From: Acetobacterium paludosum
GTDB lineage: Bacteria > Bacillota > Clostridia > Eubacteriales > Eubacteriaceae
Reading direction: 5' to 3'
Length of the DNA stretch: 64,000 nt
Assembly: GCF_008086595.1 (NCBI RefSeq)
Contig: NZ_RXYA01000014.1
Span: 62,001 to 126,000, forward strand
Shown: positions 1 through 9,618 of the stretch, in pieces
Position numbering within the stretch: the stretch's first letter is position 1
How the letters are laid out: the number at the start of each line of letters is the position of its first letter
Notes under the pieces: generated by a model
Database searches by the model: none
Seen by the model: the letters and a program-made list of their open reading frames with translations, nothing else
Told to the model about the DNA's origin: nothing
Made by a program: the position numbers and the translations under genes

Positions 1-1196
1 ATGCCAAAGTTATCGAAGGTTTTAATCAGATCCTTGACGCAATCATCGATCCCATCAAAGCTGCATCTGAAACCCTCAAAGAACTCTCCCAGGGCAATTT
101 GAACATCACCATGGAAGGTGATTTCAAGGGGGATAACGGAAAAATAAAAGACGATATGAATCAGACTATTTCCTTTTTAAAAAGCTATGTGGACGAAATT
201 ACCACCACTTTGAAACGAATCGGAGATGGGGATCTGAGTCAGGAAATCACAAACCACTACCTTGGCGATTTCATTGATATCAAGTACGCCATCAACGGGA
301 TCGCAACCCGTTTAAGCGAAACCATGTTCGAAATCAATGAAGCTGCCGTTCAGGTGGAGGCCGGATCCAGACAGATATCCGACAGCGGGCAGGCTCTGTC
401 CCAGGGAACCACCGAACAGGCCAGTTCCATTCAGGAACTCACTGCCTCCATTGAGGAGGTTGCCGCCGAAACCAAGCGCAACGCAACAAACGCCAATGAA
501 GCCAATGCGCGAGCCATCGAAGTCCAAACCAACGCCCTGACGGGAAATCATCAGATGGAAAAAATGGTCTCCTCGATGGCGGACATCAATGACTCGTCCA
601 ACAACATCTCCAAGATCATTAAGGTCATCGACGACATTGCCTTCCAGACCAATATCCTAGCCCTGAATGCCGCCGTGGAAGCCGCCCGGGCCGGACAGCA
701 CGGCAAGGGCTTTGCCGTGGTCGCCGAAGAAGTTAGAACCCTGGCCGCCCGCAGTGCCGAAGCCGCCAAGGAAACGGCGGGTCTGATCGAGGGCTCCATC
801 GACAAGGTAGAAGCCGGCACGAAGATCGCCGATGAAACCGCAGTCAGCCTGAAGGAAATCATCAGTGAAATCGAGAAGGTCGCGGATCTAGTTGGGAAAA
901 TCGCCCAAGCATCCAACGATCAGGCCTCGGAGATCACCCAGATCACCACGGGGATTGAGCAGGTTTCGCTGGTGGTTCAGACCAACTCTGCCACTGCCGA
1001 GGAAAGCGCTGCCGCCAGCGAAGAACTGTCCGGTCAGGCAGAAATGCTCAAGGAAATGGTGGGTGCATTTAAACTCAAAGGTAAAGTGAGATCCGCTGCA
1101 AAAGCACCAGATTTTTCCAGACCCCAGAGTACATCATCGGAACATGCTCCTGAACCCCATATTATACTTGATGAAATCGACATGGATAAATATTAA
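1..1196 (+). CDS. methyl-accepting chemotaxis protein, 3' part (5' end outside window)
   Basis: The reading frame is open from base 3 to the stop at 1196, so the gene is cut by the left edge and its sensor domain is not visible. What remains begins with HAMP-like modules (the [12 protein letters not shown] and [15 protein letters not shown] segments), then the long signalling hairpin. The hairpin tip ([20 protein letters not shown]) that contacts CheA and CheW is intact, and [14 protein letters not shown]-type methylation helices flank it. The protein relays ligand binding to the CheA kinase at the inner membrane. It ends in a flexible linker and the tail [10 protein letters not shown], which is like the tails of the three other receptors here. 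A strong terminator follows the stop. Confidence 0.95.
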   Translation, partial: AKVIEGFNQILDAIIDPIKAASETLKELSQGNLNITMEGDFKGDNGKIKDDMNQTISFLKSYVDEITTTLKRIGDGDLSQEITNHYLGDFIDIKYAINGIATRLSETMFEINEAAVQVEAGSRQISDSGQALSQGTTEQASSIQELTASIEEVAAETKRNATNANEANARAIEVQTNALTGNHQMEKMVSSMADINDSSNNISKIIKVIDDIAFQTNILALNAAVEAARAGQHGKGFAVVAEEVRTLAARSAEAAKETAGLIEGSIDKVEAGTKIADETAVSLKEIISEIEKVADLVGKIAQASNDQASEITQITTGIEQVSLVVQTNSATAEESAAASEELSGQAEMLKEMVGAFKLKGKVRSAAKAPDFSRPQSTSSEHAPEPHIILDEIDMDKY

Positions 1197-1223
1197 TTAA
1201 TCAAATCACAAAAAACACAAATC

Positions 1224-1261
1224 CCGAGGATTCGATTATGTGTCGAATCCTCGGATTTTTT
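1224..1261 (+). terminator. intrinsic terminator after chemoreceptor gene
   Basis: A perfect 12-bp stem (CCGAGGATTCGA at 1224-1235 with its complement at 1243-1254) with a 7-nt loop is followed directly by a T-rich run. Confidence 0.9.
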
Positions 1262-1308
1262 TGATGATTCAAATCTACCATCTCATTTTAAAGAAAACAA
1301 AATGAGCA

Positions 1309-2208
1309 TTATATTGAACCATCGAAATCAATATTGATGTTTCCGCTGTGGGTTGATGCATTCAAATGTTTGGTGCCGCCAGTGGCATTGGAAATATTTT
1401 TATTGCCGTTTTTCGTCTCCGCAGTGATTGAATAGTCCGCTGCATTTCCAGCAATGCTCCCTGAGATATTTCCACTGGCAGCTTTCAAGTCAATATCATT
1501 CCCGGCAAGCCCTTTAAAAGTGATATTCCCGCTGTTCGTCTCCATGGCAATCTTTCCATCGCACTTCGTTTTCACGACATTCAAATTGCCACTGCTTACC
1601 AGAATGGTTAAGTTACCCGCGATCTGTCCCGAATTAAGCGCGATATTTCCGCTTTTGGCATCGGCAACGATTGCGCCATCAACCGAAACATCCGTCAGCT
1701 TAAGGGTCCCGCTGGAGGAATTGATCATCAGCCCCTTGGAAAGTTTAAGCTTTGACGCCTCAATAGAGCCGCTGGCAGTCGCCGCCTTAACAGAACCGAT
1801 ATATTTCGACGGCACGGAAATCGTGAGTTTCCGGTCCTGAGTGTCAAAGTTGATGCCAAGGTGGATATAATTAAACCATTTTTTACTCGATTCATTGTTT
1901 ACCATCAGATTTCCATCTGCAGATCGTTCAATATCGTAGGTTTCATCGTCATTTTCAAAGTAATCAATTTTGATCTCATCCGAATCCGATCCCACCAAAA
2001 CCACATTGCAGCTCGTAACATCCACGGTTAAAGCATTAATATCACTCACATTAAAAGTCTTCGTTTTTTCTTCATATGGCTTCTCCGTGCTAAGTGACTG
2101 CCAGTTAAAACCGGCGATGGTAAAACCGGCAATCGCCAGAACAAAACCAGTGCCGATCAATGCTCCCGCCGTGATTAAAAGTGTTCTAGTTATTGATTTC
2201 ATACTCAA
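1309..2208 (-). CDS. DUF4097 family beta-repeat protein
   Basis: The 299-residue protein has one N-terminal membrane segment (about residues 8-30) and then an extracellular domain rich in S/G/N repeats such as ASGSIEAS, SSSGTLKL, KSGNIALN and NSGNITF. This ladder of short beta strands is the hallmark of the DUF4097 (YvlB-like) fold. It is the last gene of a PadR - HAAS protein - DUF4097 operon and overlaps the preceding gene by 23 bp. Families in this arrangement are linked to cell-envelope stress or membrane regulation. The molecular role is not known and I infer only envelope localisation. A start two codons downstream (MKSI) is equally possible. Confidence 0.85.
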   Translation of the reverse strand: MSMKSITRTLLITAGALIGTGFVLAIAGFTIAGFNWQSLSTEKPYEEKTKTFNVSDINALTVDVTSCNVVLVGSDSDEIKIDYFENDDETYDIERSADGNLMVNNESSKKWFNYIHLGINFDTQDRKLTISVPSKYIGSVKAATASGSIEASKLKLSKGLMINSSSGTLKLTDVSVDGAIVADAKSGNIALNSGQIAGNLTILVSSGNLNVVKTKCDGKIAMETNSGNITFKGLAGNDIDLKAASGNISGSIAGNAADYSITAETKNGNKNISNATGGTKHLNASTHSGNINIDFDGSI

Positions 2209-2797
2209 CCTCCCGAGTGATAAATAGTGACTTAACCCAGCGCAGAAATAGTCCCGTGAGTTTTACAAGCCAAACCGACAGTGCCGTTACGCCGAAAAAT
2301 GCAAGAATTCCGATTCCGCCGCATATCAGGCCGGATCCCAAAATAAACAAACTAGCTGCGAAATTCTGAAATAAGCAAAATAAGCCACCAAAAATCCCAG
2401 CTAACGCGCTGAGTACAAGAGCCGCCACGGTCGCATAAAGCGAGATGATCACCGCCCACACGGAAGCGTATACTGACAGAATCACAACTACAAAAGCGGC
2501 CAGAAGCGAAAACCATAGGGGGAAGCCCAGAACAAGCAGGACAATTTCCCAGGCTTTAAGCCGGGTTTTGGGCCTCATTTTGGTTTTCATCAAAGTAGTC
2601 AACGGCAACTCCAGCATGGTTTCTTTAACGATATCGTCAATATTGCCAATAGCCGCAACCGCCGCCTCTTCACTCATGCCGTCCTCGATCCGATCATCGA
2701 TCATTTCCAAATAGAAACTCCTGGTTTTTTCGACTTCATTTTCGGGCAGTCCGGCAAGCTTTTTTTTAAGACCAGATAAGAATTCAGTTTTATTCAT
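2186..2797 (-). CDS. HAAS/DUF1700 family membrane protein
   Basis: The 203-residue protein has an N-terminal soluble helical domain (about 1-75: MNKTEFLSGLKKKLAGLPENE and the AAVAAIGNIDDIVKE helix) typical of the HAAS/DUF1700 family. Three to four hydrophobic helices follow from about residue 85. In Firmicutes this family almost always sits between a PadR repressor gene and a DUF4097 gene, as here, and the HAAS domain is thought to act as a partner or anti-regulator of the PadR protein at the membrane. It overlaps the padR gene by 8 bp and the downstream gene by 23 bp, so translation is probably coupled. Confidence 0.85.
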   Translation of the reverse strand: MNKTEFLSGLKKKLAGLPENEVEKTRSFYLEMIDDRIEDGMSEEAAVAAIGNIDDIVKETMLELPLTTLMKTKMRPKTRLKAWEIVLLVLGFPLWFSLLAAFVVVILSVYASVWAVIISLYATVAALVLSALAGIFGGLFCLFQNFAASLFILGSGLICGGIGILAFFGVTALSVWLVKLTGLFLRWVKSLFITREVEYEINN

Positions 2798-3116
2798 TGT
2801 TAGAAGACCTCATTTCCTCAGTTATAAAATTATAGACCGTCATAACCTCTTTCCAGCTTTCCAGAAAAGTTCTGATCTTTTCCCTGCCGGCATCGGTTAT
2901 TTTATAGTACTTGCGCAGCCGTCCGTTATGTTCGACTGAATAGACATTCAGACAATCATTTGACTCCAGCCTTTTCAGTATCGGGTATAGCGTTGATTCG
3001 GAAATTTCCAGATAAGGACTTGCATCCTTGATGATCTGATAACCATAAGAATCCCCACGATTGAGAACGGTGAGCACACATGTTTCCAACAGCCCTTTTT
3101 TTAATTGGACGTCCAT
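2790..3116 (-). CDS. PadR family transcriptional regulator
   Basis: The 108-residue protein has the PadR winged helix: LETCVLTVLNRGDSYGYQIIKD, SESTLYPILKRLE as recognition helix, and GRLRKYYKITDAGREK as wing. A C-terminal dimerisation helix follows. An upstream in-frame ATG at 3131 lies inside the GGAGG ribosome site, so I place the start at 3116 (MDVQLKKG), 6 nt after that site. It should repress its own operon: an 8-bp inverted repeat overlaps the promoter just upstream. The inducer is unknown; family members respond to drugs, phenolics or envelope stress. Confidence 0.9.
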   Translation of the reverse strand: MDVQLKKGLLETCVLTVLNRGDSYGYQIIKDASPYLEISESTLYPILKRLESNDCLNVYSVEHNGRLRKYYKITDAGREKIRTFLESWKEVMTVYNFITEEMRSSNNE

Positions 3117-3137
3117 AAGCAATACCTCCATTTGCGT

Positions 3138-3160
3138 TATACTATATTATGCATAGTATA
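3138..3160. promoter_or_regulatory. palindromic PadR operator
   Basis: TATACTAT (3138-3145) and ATAGTATA (3153-3160) form a perfect 8-bp inverted repeat with a 7-nt spacer. It covers the -10 region and part of the spacer of the minus-strand padR promoter. That position fits autorepression by the adjacent PadR protein (inference). Confidence 0.75.
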
Positions 3161-3169
3161 ATTTGTCAA
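3141..3169 (-). promoter_or_regulatory. sigma-A type promoter of the padR operon
   Basis: On the minus strand, TTGACA (3169-3164), a 17-nt spacer and TATAGT (3146-3141) lie about 30 nt before the padR ribosome site. Confidence 0.75.
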
Positions 3170-3337
3170 TCATTTTTTCCTGTTTGACTTTATGAATTTT
3201 CTTTCTCAGCTAGATGCTTTCCCATAAAATGGCGGTTTGTTCGTTGCAGTGGCGGTCCAAATTAATACCAAAATAAAAAAAGCGATGATGGATTTCTCTC
3301 ATCACCGCGGCTGCGTCTTATTATTCTACAACTTTTT

Positions 3338-4462
3338 CTACATCACCTTGTTTTTACCCGACCTTTTAGCCAAATACAATCGTTCATCGGCACGTCGTAT
3401 CACGCTGTCCAAATCATCACCTTCTCTATAGGTTGCCACACCAAAGCTGCAGGACAGATGTCCAATTTTTTCAAATGAATGATCGGAAATCAGCCCTCTC
3501 AGCTTTTCAGATATTTCAGTCGCCTGGAGCAATGGTGTATCGGGAAAAGTCAGGACAAATTCTTCCCCGCCCCATCTAATAAAAAGATCGGAATTCCGGA
3601 TGTGTTTTCCAATTAAGCCGGTAAGATCAACTAAAACCGCATCGCCAGTCAAATGTCCATATTGATCATTGATCTCCTTAAAGTTATCAATATCAAACAT
3701 GACAATCGACAAATGAGCATTATTCTGTTTTCCGCGATCTTCCAATCCTGTATATTCTTTATTAAACTTCGCTTTATTATAGATCCCCGTTAATGGATCG
3801 TGTTCAGCCATTCTTATTAATTCAATATTATTCAGATACTGAATCCGCTTATAATAATTGATACTATACGATGCAATGCTGCTTAACAAAACAACAAGCA
3901 TGATATGAAAAACGGCTGCTATAAATTCAGATGATGAAACATCTTCAAAGCTCAATGCTGCAAATACAAAATAACCAATACTGATGAACAGTGACGTAAA
4001 AATCGAATACAGCCATCGGTTATTAATCAGGAAAATAGCCAGTATCATGACCATCACGCTAAATGACTGGATCATAAAATCAGGAGCAGGAAATTTATTG
4101 GAAATATAAATAAATGACAGTGAAATAATCACTTCATAAGCTGTAACCCAATAAATCAGTGAATCAAATTTCCTGTCCCGGCTGACCTTGAAGTACAAAA
4201 TAATAAGCAACGCAACAATAATACAACGGCAAATTAATACCGATATAAAATCATTTGTATCTTTTAGTATAAAATACTCTGGTATGATAAATATAAAGTA
4301 TACCAACGCGACAATCAAAATCGTAAATTTTACATAGTTTAAATTTCTGATGATTTCTGCATCATTGAATTTTTTTTCTAATGCTTCTTCTCTGAATTCA
4401 CCCAAATGAATGAGAGCGTTTTTGTTTATATTCTGATTCATTTTCTCAATATCGCCTTTCAA
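3338..4462 (-). CDS. membrane diguanylate cyclase (GGDEF)
   Basis: The 374-residue protein has six or so hydrophobic helices (about residues 45-205), then a GGDEF domain containing HDPLTGIYNKAKF, DIDNFKEINDQYGH and RWGGEEFVLTF. The GGEEF active site is intact, and an RNSD inhibitory I-site lies five residues before it. It should make c-di-GMP from two GTP with product inhibition, controlled by its membrane sensor part. The called start is TTG. An ATG at 4441 (MNQNIN) is a reasonable alternative and neither has a strong ribosome site. It is a single-gene unit. Confidence 0.9.
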   Translation of the reverse strand: MKGDIEKMNQNINKNALIHLGEFREEALEKKFNDAEIIRNLNYVKFTILIVALVYFIFIIPEYFILKDTNDFISVLICRCIIVALLIILYFKVSRDRKFDSLIYWVTAYEVIISLSFIYISNKFPAPDFMIQSFSVMVMILAIFLINNRWLYSIFTSLFISIGYFVFAALSFEDVSSSEFIAAVFHIMLVVLLSSIASYSINYYKRIQYLNNIELIRMAEHDPLTGIYNKAKFNKEYTGLEDRGKQNNAHLSIVMFDIDNFKEINDQYGHLTGDAVLVDLTGLIGKHIRNSDLFIRWGGEEFVLTFPDTPLLQATEISEKLRGLISDHSFEKIGHLSCSFGVATYREGDDLDSVIRRADERLYLAKRSGKNKVM

Positions 4463-4572
4463 GATCTTTACCTATGCTTGATTTTCTATTATAACATATT
4501 AAATTAAAATATCCTGAATTGTCACAAGCTCACAAAACAAATTTTCGAGGTTAGTCGGTTTGCTGCACCCTG

Positions 4573-4610
4573 AAAAACGATTGTAAAATCATTTTCATGA
4601 TCGTTTTTTT
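4573..4610. terminator. terminator-like hairpin between minus-strand genes
   Basis: AAAAACGAT and ATCGTTTTTTT arms flank an internal weak stem. T/A runs on both sides would allow termination of the minus-strand ADP-ribosylglycohydrolase transcript ending at 4628. Confidence 0.55.
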
Positions 4611-4627
4611 TGAAATAATCATGATTT

Positions 4628-5674
4628 CTAATACCCGGGGTAGCGTTTTCGATCAATATTACTTTCATCATAATCAATCAACAAATCATCCGCAATCTGT
4701 ATCAGGACATCTTTCAGTTCAACCTTTTCAATCCACTCAACTGGGATTCCGTTCAGTCCCAGATAAACCCCGAGAATATTCCCGGTAATGGCCCCGATGC
4801 TGTCGCTGTCTCCGCTATGATTAACCGCGGTTTGCAGCGCTTTTCTGAAATCGTGCTGATATTTCAGGGCGCAGTAGACCGCAATGGCCAGGGCTTCTTC
4901 GCCGACCCATCCCCCGCCCAGCAGAGCAATCGCTTCATCATCAAAAGAGCCCATTTTTGAAAGCTTCTCAGCCAGCTCCAATTTTTTCGTGCATTTTTCA
5001 TGTCCTTCATATTTTTTGAGGATCATCAGTGTTTTTGTCACTGCGGTTTCCAGATCGAAGCCCTCGATCAGGGCATCAATCAGATAGGCAAGTGCCCCAG
5101 CACTCAGAAATCCGGAAGGATGTCCATGGGTCAGTGCCGCCATTTCCGCCGCCAACTGAAAGGCTTCCTCTCTTCGATAAAACAGACCGACCGGTGCCGA
5201 ACGCATTGCCCCGCCGCAACCCCTGCTGGTGTTGATCGGATCATCCATTGTTCCATGATCTTCGCTTCTGAGGGCAGTTAAACAGGAAACCCCCGGCGCT
5301 CTGCAGGCATGAAGTGCTTCAATATCAAGCAGCCACCCATCATAAACCCATTCATATTCCGGTACCCTCGGGTACCCCTGGGTCAGCAGCCATCTCTGAT
5401 AGGCATGGAAAACTACAGACGGCGGATGACAAATCCCCTTCGTCACCCGCCGAGTTTCAGATCTCAAGATCCCTTCTGCAGTGAAAAGAGTCATTTGAGT
5501 ATCATCCGTAATTAGCGCTTTTTCAGATGAAGAAATAACCAGGTCCTGAATTCCATCAGGACCGTATTGGCTGATAATTTCATCCAACTGCATAAACTCC
5601 ACCGGAGCACCCAAAGCATCGCCGATTGCACCGCCAACAAGACACCCTCTAAAAGAATTCTGGTCTCTTTTCAT
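4628..5674 (-). CDS. ADP-ribosylglycohydrolase family protein
   Basis: The 348-residue protein covers the usual length of the ADPRH/DraG family. It has the N-terminal GCLVGGAIGDALGAPVEF, the metal-binding ITDDTQMTLFTAEG and the C-terminal HSGDSDSIGAITGNILG, whose acidic and Thr/Ser residues bind the two Mg2+ ions. It should remove ADP-ribose from proteins or small molecules in the cytoplasm; in nitrogen fixers DraG reactivates nitrogenase reductase. No DraT-like transferase is present in this window, so the substrate is open. A good GGGAGGA ribosome site precedes the ATG. Confidence 0.92.
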   Translation of the reverse strand: MKRDQNSFRGCLVGGAIGDALGAPVEFMQLDEIISQYGPDGIQDLVISSSEKALITDDTQMTLFTAEGILRSETRRVTKGICHPPSVVFHAYQRWLLTQGYPRVPEYEWVYDGWLLDIEALHACRAPGVSCLTALRSEDHGTMDDPINTSRGCGGAMRSAPVGLFYRREEAFQLAAEMAALTHGHPSGFLSAGALAYLIDALIEGFDLETAVTKTLMILKKYEGHEKCTKKLELAEKLSKMGSFDDEAIALLGGGWVGEEALAIAVYCALKYQHDFRKALQTAVNHSGDSDSIGAITGNILGVYLGLNGIPVEWIEKVELKDVLIQIADDLLIDYDESNIDRKRYPGY

Positions 5675-5814
5675 CGTGGTTCCTCCCTACCTAAATATGA
5701 AATATCATTTACATCATATATACCCAAAACCATCACGTTCTACGCAAAGGAAAAGTGACATTCTACTTTATTGATTTCTATTGAGTTATTATCAAATATC
5801 AATGCATTAGCTGA

Positions 5815-6282
5815 TTAATGATGGTCTTTTCCGGTAAACTGATGAACGATAATTTTTAACACCGCAACACAGTCCACCATATTCTCATCAAATGAAAAAT
5901 TCTGACCAGTCTGATGTTTCATCAATTCAAACATTGCAATTTTCTTTTCTTCCACGTCATGCACAAAAGCAACTCTGCCATTTCCAATAATGCTTTTGAA
6001 CGAGTACCCGTATTGGCAGGCGACGTCTCCTGTAATCAGACTATGTTCGCAATCCATTTCAAAACAGATTTCACTGTTCTCTTTTAAAGCGTTGATTTTA
6101 CGTCCTTCTTTGGCACTGTGAAAATACAGTACCAATTGATTGTTAATATAGAGATAGCCAAAATTCACTGGCACAAGATAAAGTCCATCTTGATCCTGCA
6201 TCGCGATTCTACAAATTTTACACTGTTCAATAATTTTCATTAGCTCTTTTATTTCTGTTACTTCTCTGTCTTTTCTTCTCAT
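5815..6282 (-). CDS. pyridoxamine 5'-phosphate oxidase family (NimA-like) flavin protein
   Basis: The roughly 155-residue protein carries the split-barrel signature of NimA-like FMN-binding proteins: CRIAMQDQDGLYLVPVNFGY, then LVLYFHSAKEGRKINAL and ICFEMDC, and later SIIGNGRVAFV. Such proteins bind FMN, F420 or heme and reduce small molecules, including nitro compounds. Clostridial members are usually of unknown substrate. Three closely spaced ATGs exist; the third (6282) has about 10 nt from GGAG and is my choice, while 6291 is only 1 nt from it. It is monocistronic. Confidence 0.85.
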   Translation of the reverse strand: MRRKDREVTEIKELMKIIEQCKICRIAMQDQDGLYLVPVNFGYLYINNQLVLYFHSAKEGRKINALKENSEICFEMDCEHSLITGDVACQYGYSFKSIIGNGRVAFVHDVEEKKIAMFELMKHQTGQNFSFDENMVDCVAVLKIIVHQFTGKDHH

Positions 6283-6673
6283 TTTCATCATACTCCTTCA
6301 AAAGCCTTTATGGAATCTATTTTACTTGATCTTTTAAAGTAATTCAACTTTATTGAGTATCGGATCGATGAATCTCTGATTTTGCAAATTAAAATCTCCA
6401 GTTGGTTTAGAAATCATCAGTTCATCTTCCCTCAGGATAGTGCCTAATATTCTTATGGGAGTTTCGTAAATGTAAGCCCTTCCATTAAATATTAAGTTGT
6501 ATTTTTATATACAATTAACATTCACTTTACAGTATTAGTCTTTCTCATTAAAATATAAATCGCTACAATATATTATATTCATTCTGTTGTGAAGATTAAC
6601 TCGCTTCATAACGGAATAATCAAAAATTCAGTTTATCATTTAATAAGGAATCAAAATTTAGGAGGTTGTATTT
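6283..6673. other. intergenic region, AT-rich, carries chemoreceptor promoter
   Basis: Apart from the promoter at 6526-6554 and a ribosome site (AGGAGG near 6660) I see no gene or strong hairpin here. Confidence 0.5.
6526..6554 (+). promoter_or_regulatory. candidate sigma-A promoter for chemoreceptor gene
   Basis: TTTACA (6526-6531), a 17-nt spacer and TAAAAT (6549-6554) lie 120 bp upstream of the start. No sigma-D/sigma-28 pattern was recognised. Confidence 0.5.
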
Positions 6674-9388
6674 ATGCGGAGTTTTTTGAATCTGAAAATT
6701 GGGGTGAAATTAATGGTGAGTTTCTTCATCCTCGCCATTATTACCGGTCTCGTTGGAATTGTGGGTATTATTAATCTTAATACCCTTAATCAATCTGACA
6801 CAGAACTCTACGAAGACATGACAGTGCCAATTTCTGAACTAGGCGATATGACCACATCTTTTCAGGAAATGAGCGTTGATATGCGGAATATGATTATTGA
6901 AAACCGCCCGGACTTGATTCAGGCAAACATTGGTAAATACCTCATTCAAAAACAGGAAATAGAAACTTCAGCTGCCAGTCTGGAAAAATCTGTCAAAGAT
7001 CCGGAAATGAAAACTGCCTATGATGCGTTTATCACCTCCCAAAAAGCTGTTGCCGATCAATTCGAAAAGGTCCAGGCTCTGGCATTGCAGAATCAGGATG
7101 CCGAAGCGTTTGCAATGTTGTCGGCAAATGGACCCCTTGTCGCAGTTGCCGCCGCCGAAGTGAATGCCCTCAATAAAATGACTAAAATAAAACTGGATAC
7201 TGCCAAAGCTAAGGAAGATGCCAATACCGCTCAAGGAAATTCAGCCGCAATCTTTATGGGTATTTTTACCGGCATCGCCTTTATTCTGGCAATTGCATTC
7301 GGTCTGATCCTGCGCACCATGATCGCTAACCCGTTGGCAAAAGCCAACCTGATGATCAAAGAAATGAGTATCGGACGTTTCACCATGCGTCTAAATATGA
7401 ATCGCAAGGATGAAATTGGTGAAATGGCTCAATCGATGGACACATTTTCTAATGAAATTCAAACCGTCATCATCGGTACCATGAATCAGATCTCCAACGG
7501 CGATGTCAGTGCAACTGTTGAACCATGGGATTCACAAGATGAGCTGACACCAGCTCTGAAACAAATCGTCGAAACCATTCGGGGACTGGTTGCCGAAGCT
7601 ACTATGCTGTCTACGGCTGCCGTGGAAGGGCAGCTGGACAAAAGAGGAAACATCGATGCTTTTAACGGTGGATATAAAGAAATCATTCAGGGCGTCAATG
7701 ACACACTGGATGCCGTGGTTGGTCCAGTGCACGTGGCGGCAGATTATGTGGAAAAGATAGGACAAGGACAAATTCCAGCTAAAATTACAGAAACGTACTA
7801 TGGCGATTTTGATACCTTGAAGAACAGCATCAATGCCTGCATTGATGGATTGGGAGCATTAACCGAAGGAAACCGTATTCTCGGCAAAATGAGTCTGAAT
7901 GATTATTCCGAAACTATTGATGGCACCTATTCAGGCATCTACGGAGAAATCGCGCTGGCAATCAATGCGGTTCATACACGTCTCGACCGAGTTGTTGCTA
8001 TTTCAACCCATATCGCCGATGGTGATATGACTGATCTGGATATATTAAAACAAATCGGCAGGAGAAGTAACAACGATACCTTGATCCCAAGCTTAATTCA
8101 AATGATTGAGAATATTAACAATCTTGTCAAAGAGACCGACGACATGACCATAATTGCTGTAGCAGGGGATCTTCGTAACCGTGGGGACGCCAGTAAATTT
8201 CAGGGCGAATTTGCCAAGGTTATTGAAGGCTTCAATCAAACCCTGGATGCGGTCATTCAACCTTTAATTGAAGCGAGTGACACGCTGAATGAATTTTCAA
8301 CCGGGAATCTCAGCACGGCGATGGTCGGTAACTACCGGGGCGATCATGCCCAGATAAAAAATGCTTTAAACAACACCATTGCATTTCTGAAACATTATGT
8401 CGATGAAATTACAAACACATTGGAAGAAATGGGTCAGGGGAACTTTAATCAGGAGATTACCACTGAATATCTTGGCGACTTCCAGGCCATTAAAAATGCG
8501 CTGAATAATATTACCACCAACCTCAGCACCACCATGGCGGATATTAATATTGCCGCCGGTCAGGTAGAAATCGGTTCTCAACAAATATCCGACGGCGGAC
8601 AGGCGCTGTCTCAGGGGACGACCGAACAGGCCAGTTCTATTGAAGAATTAACCGCCTCCATTGAAGAGGTTGCCGGTGAAACAAAGAAAAATGCCGTCAA
8701 TGCCAATCAGGCCAATGAACTAGCCAATACCGTACGATCCCTTGCCGTTGCCGGAAATGACCAAATGGGTGACATGGTCACCGCAATGGTGGAAATCAAT
8801 GTGTCTTCCAAGCGTATCTCAAAAATCATCAAAGTCATTGATGATATTGCCTTCCAAACCAATATTCTAGCTCTGAATGCTGCCGTGGAAGCCGCTCGGG
8901 CCGGACAGCACGGTAAAGGCTTTGCTGTTGTTGCGAAAGAAGTCCGCTCACTGGCAGCCAGAAGTGCGGAAGCTGCTAAGGAAACCACCGGCCTTATTGA
9001 AGGCTCCATTGCCAAGGTGAATGTGGGCTCAAAGATTGCCGACCAGACCGCGGAAAGCTTAAAAGACATCCTCAACCAGATTGAAAAAGTAACGACTCTG
9101 GTTGGGAATATTGCCCAGGCCTCCAACGATCAGGCCGCGGAAATCGCCCAGATCAACCAGGGAATTGAACAGGTATCCCAGGTAGTGCAGACCAACTCGG
9201 CCACGGCCGAAGAAAGCGCCGCCGCCAGTGAAGAGCTTTCCGGGCAGGCGGAAATGCTCAGACAAATGGTGGGTGCTTTTAAATTAAAGTCGGCTGGTCA
9301 AATTGATGGGGTTGTAAAGGCAGCAATTCAAAATAGCGTCACTCTATCTGAACCACAAATTATATTGGATACTTTGGACAAATATTAG
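6674..9388 (+). CDS. methyl-accepting chemotaxis protein with stacked HAMP modules
   Basis: The 904-residue receptor has a membrane helix at about 10-32, an extracytoplasmic four-helix-bundle-type sensor (about 33-190; ELGDMTTSFQEMSVDMRNMI) and a second membrane helix (about 193-215). A canonical HAMP follows, and then several repeated HAMP-like modules up to about residue 620. The signalling hairpin has an intact tip ([20 protein letters not shown]). It should control CheA in response to an unknown ligand. The module block around residues 330-480 is almost the same as in the receptor at 38677-41394, while the sensor differs, which suggests domain shuffling. It ends in ILDTLDKY. GGAGG precedes the ATG. 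Confidence 0.95.
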   Translation: MRSFLNLKIGVKLMVSFFILAIITGLVGIVGIINLNTLNQSDTELYEDMTVPISELGDMTTSFQEMSVDMRNMIIENRPDLIQANIGKYLIQKQEIETSAASLEKSVKDPEMKTAYDAFITSQKAVADQFEKVQALALQNQDAEAFAMLSANGPLVAVAAAEVNALNKMTKIKLDTAKAKEDANTAQGNSAAIFMGIFTGIAFILAIAFGLILRTMIANPLAKANLMIKEMSIGRFTMRLNMNRKDEIGEMAQSMDTFSNEIQTVIIGTMNQISNGDVSATVEPWDSQDELTPALKQIVETIRGLVAEATMLSTAAVEGQLDKRGNIDAFNGGYKEIIQGVNDTLDAVVGPVHVAADYVEKIGQGQIPAKITETYYGDFDTLKNSINACIDGLGALTEGNRILGKMSLNDYSETIDGTYSGIYGEIALAINAVHTRLDRVVAISTHIADGDMTDLDILKQIGRRSNNDTLIPSLIQMIENINNLVKETDDMTIIAVAGDLRNRGDASKFQGEFAKVIEGFNQTLDAVIQPLIEASDTLNEFSTGNLSTAMVGNYRGDHAQIKNALNNTIAFLKHYVDEITNTLEEMGQGNFNQEITTEYLGDFQAIKNALNNITTNLSTTMADINIAAGQVEIGSQQISDGGQALSQGTTEQASSIEELTASIEEVAGETKKNAVNANQANELANTVRSLAVAGNDQMGDMVTAMVEINVSSKRISKIIKVIDDIAFQTNILALNAAVEAARAGQHGKGFAVVAKEVRSLAARSAEAAKETTGLIEGSIAKVNVGSKIADQTAESLKDILNQIEKVTTLVGNIAQASNDQAAEIAQINQGIEQVSQVVQTNSATAEESAAASEELSGQAEMLRQMVGAFKLKSAGQIDGVVKAAIQNSVTLSEPQIILDTLDKY

Positions 9389-9406
9389 ATTTCGGATTGT
9401 CCAACA

Positions 9407-9449
9407 ATGTCTCAGGCAGATTTAACTGTCTGGGGCATTTCTTTTTTTA
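9407..9449 (+). terminator. intrinsic terminator after chemoreceptor gene
   Basis: A 13-bp stem (9407-9419 with 9426-9438, some G-U pairs) with a 6-nt loop is followed by a run of seven T. Confidence 0.8.
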
Positions 9450-9618
9450 CAATCAAAAATCAATACCGCTGTCACAGATAATATTGTCTCCAACTATAGA
9501 CTTGCCGTCTTCTGATTCAATTTTATCACCGGTTAGATTCCTTATCTTTAAAGATCTCTTTATGTTAAAAAGGTTATAATAAGTTTGATCACAAAGCTCA
9601 AATCACAAAGGAGACTCT

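Noticed and set aside
8707-9126. Long antisense open frame within the chemoreceptor gene (also 551-916, 38957-39343, 42031-42450)
   Set aside because: It recurs at the same place in every receptor because the conserved signalling helix has few antisense stops. There is no ribosome site or family match.
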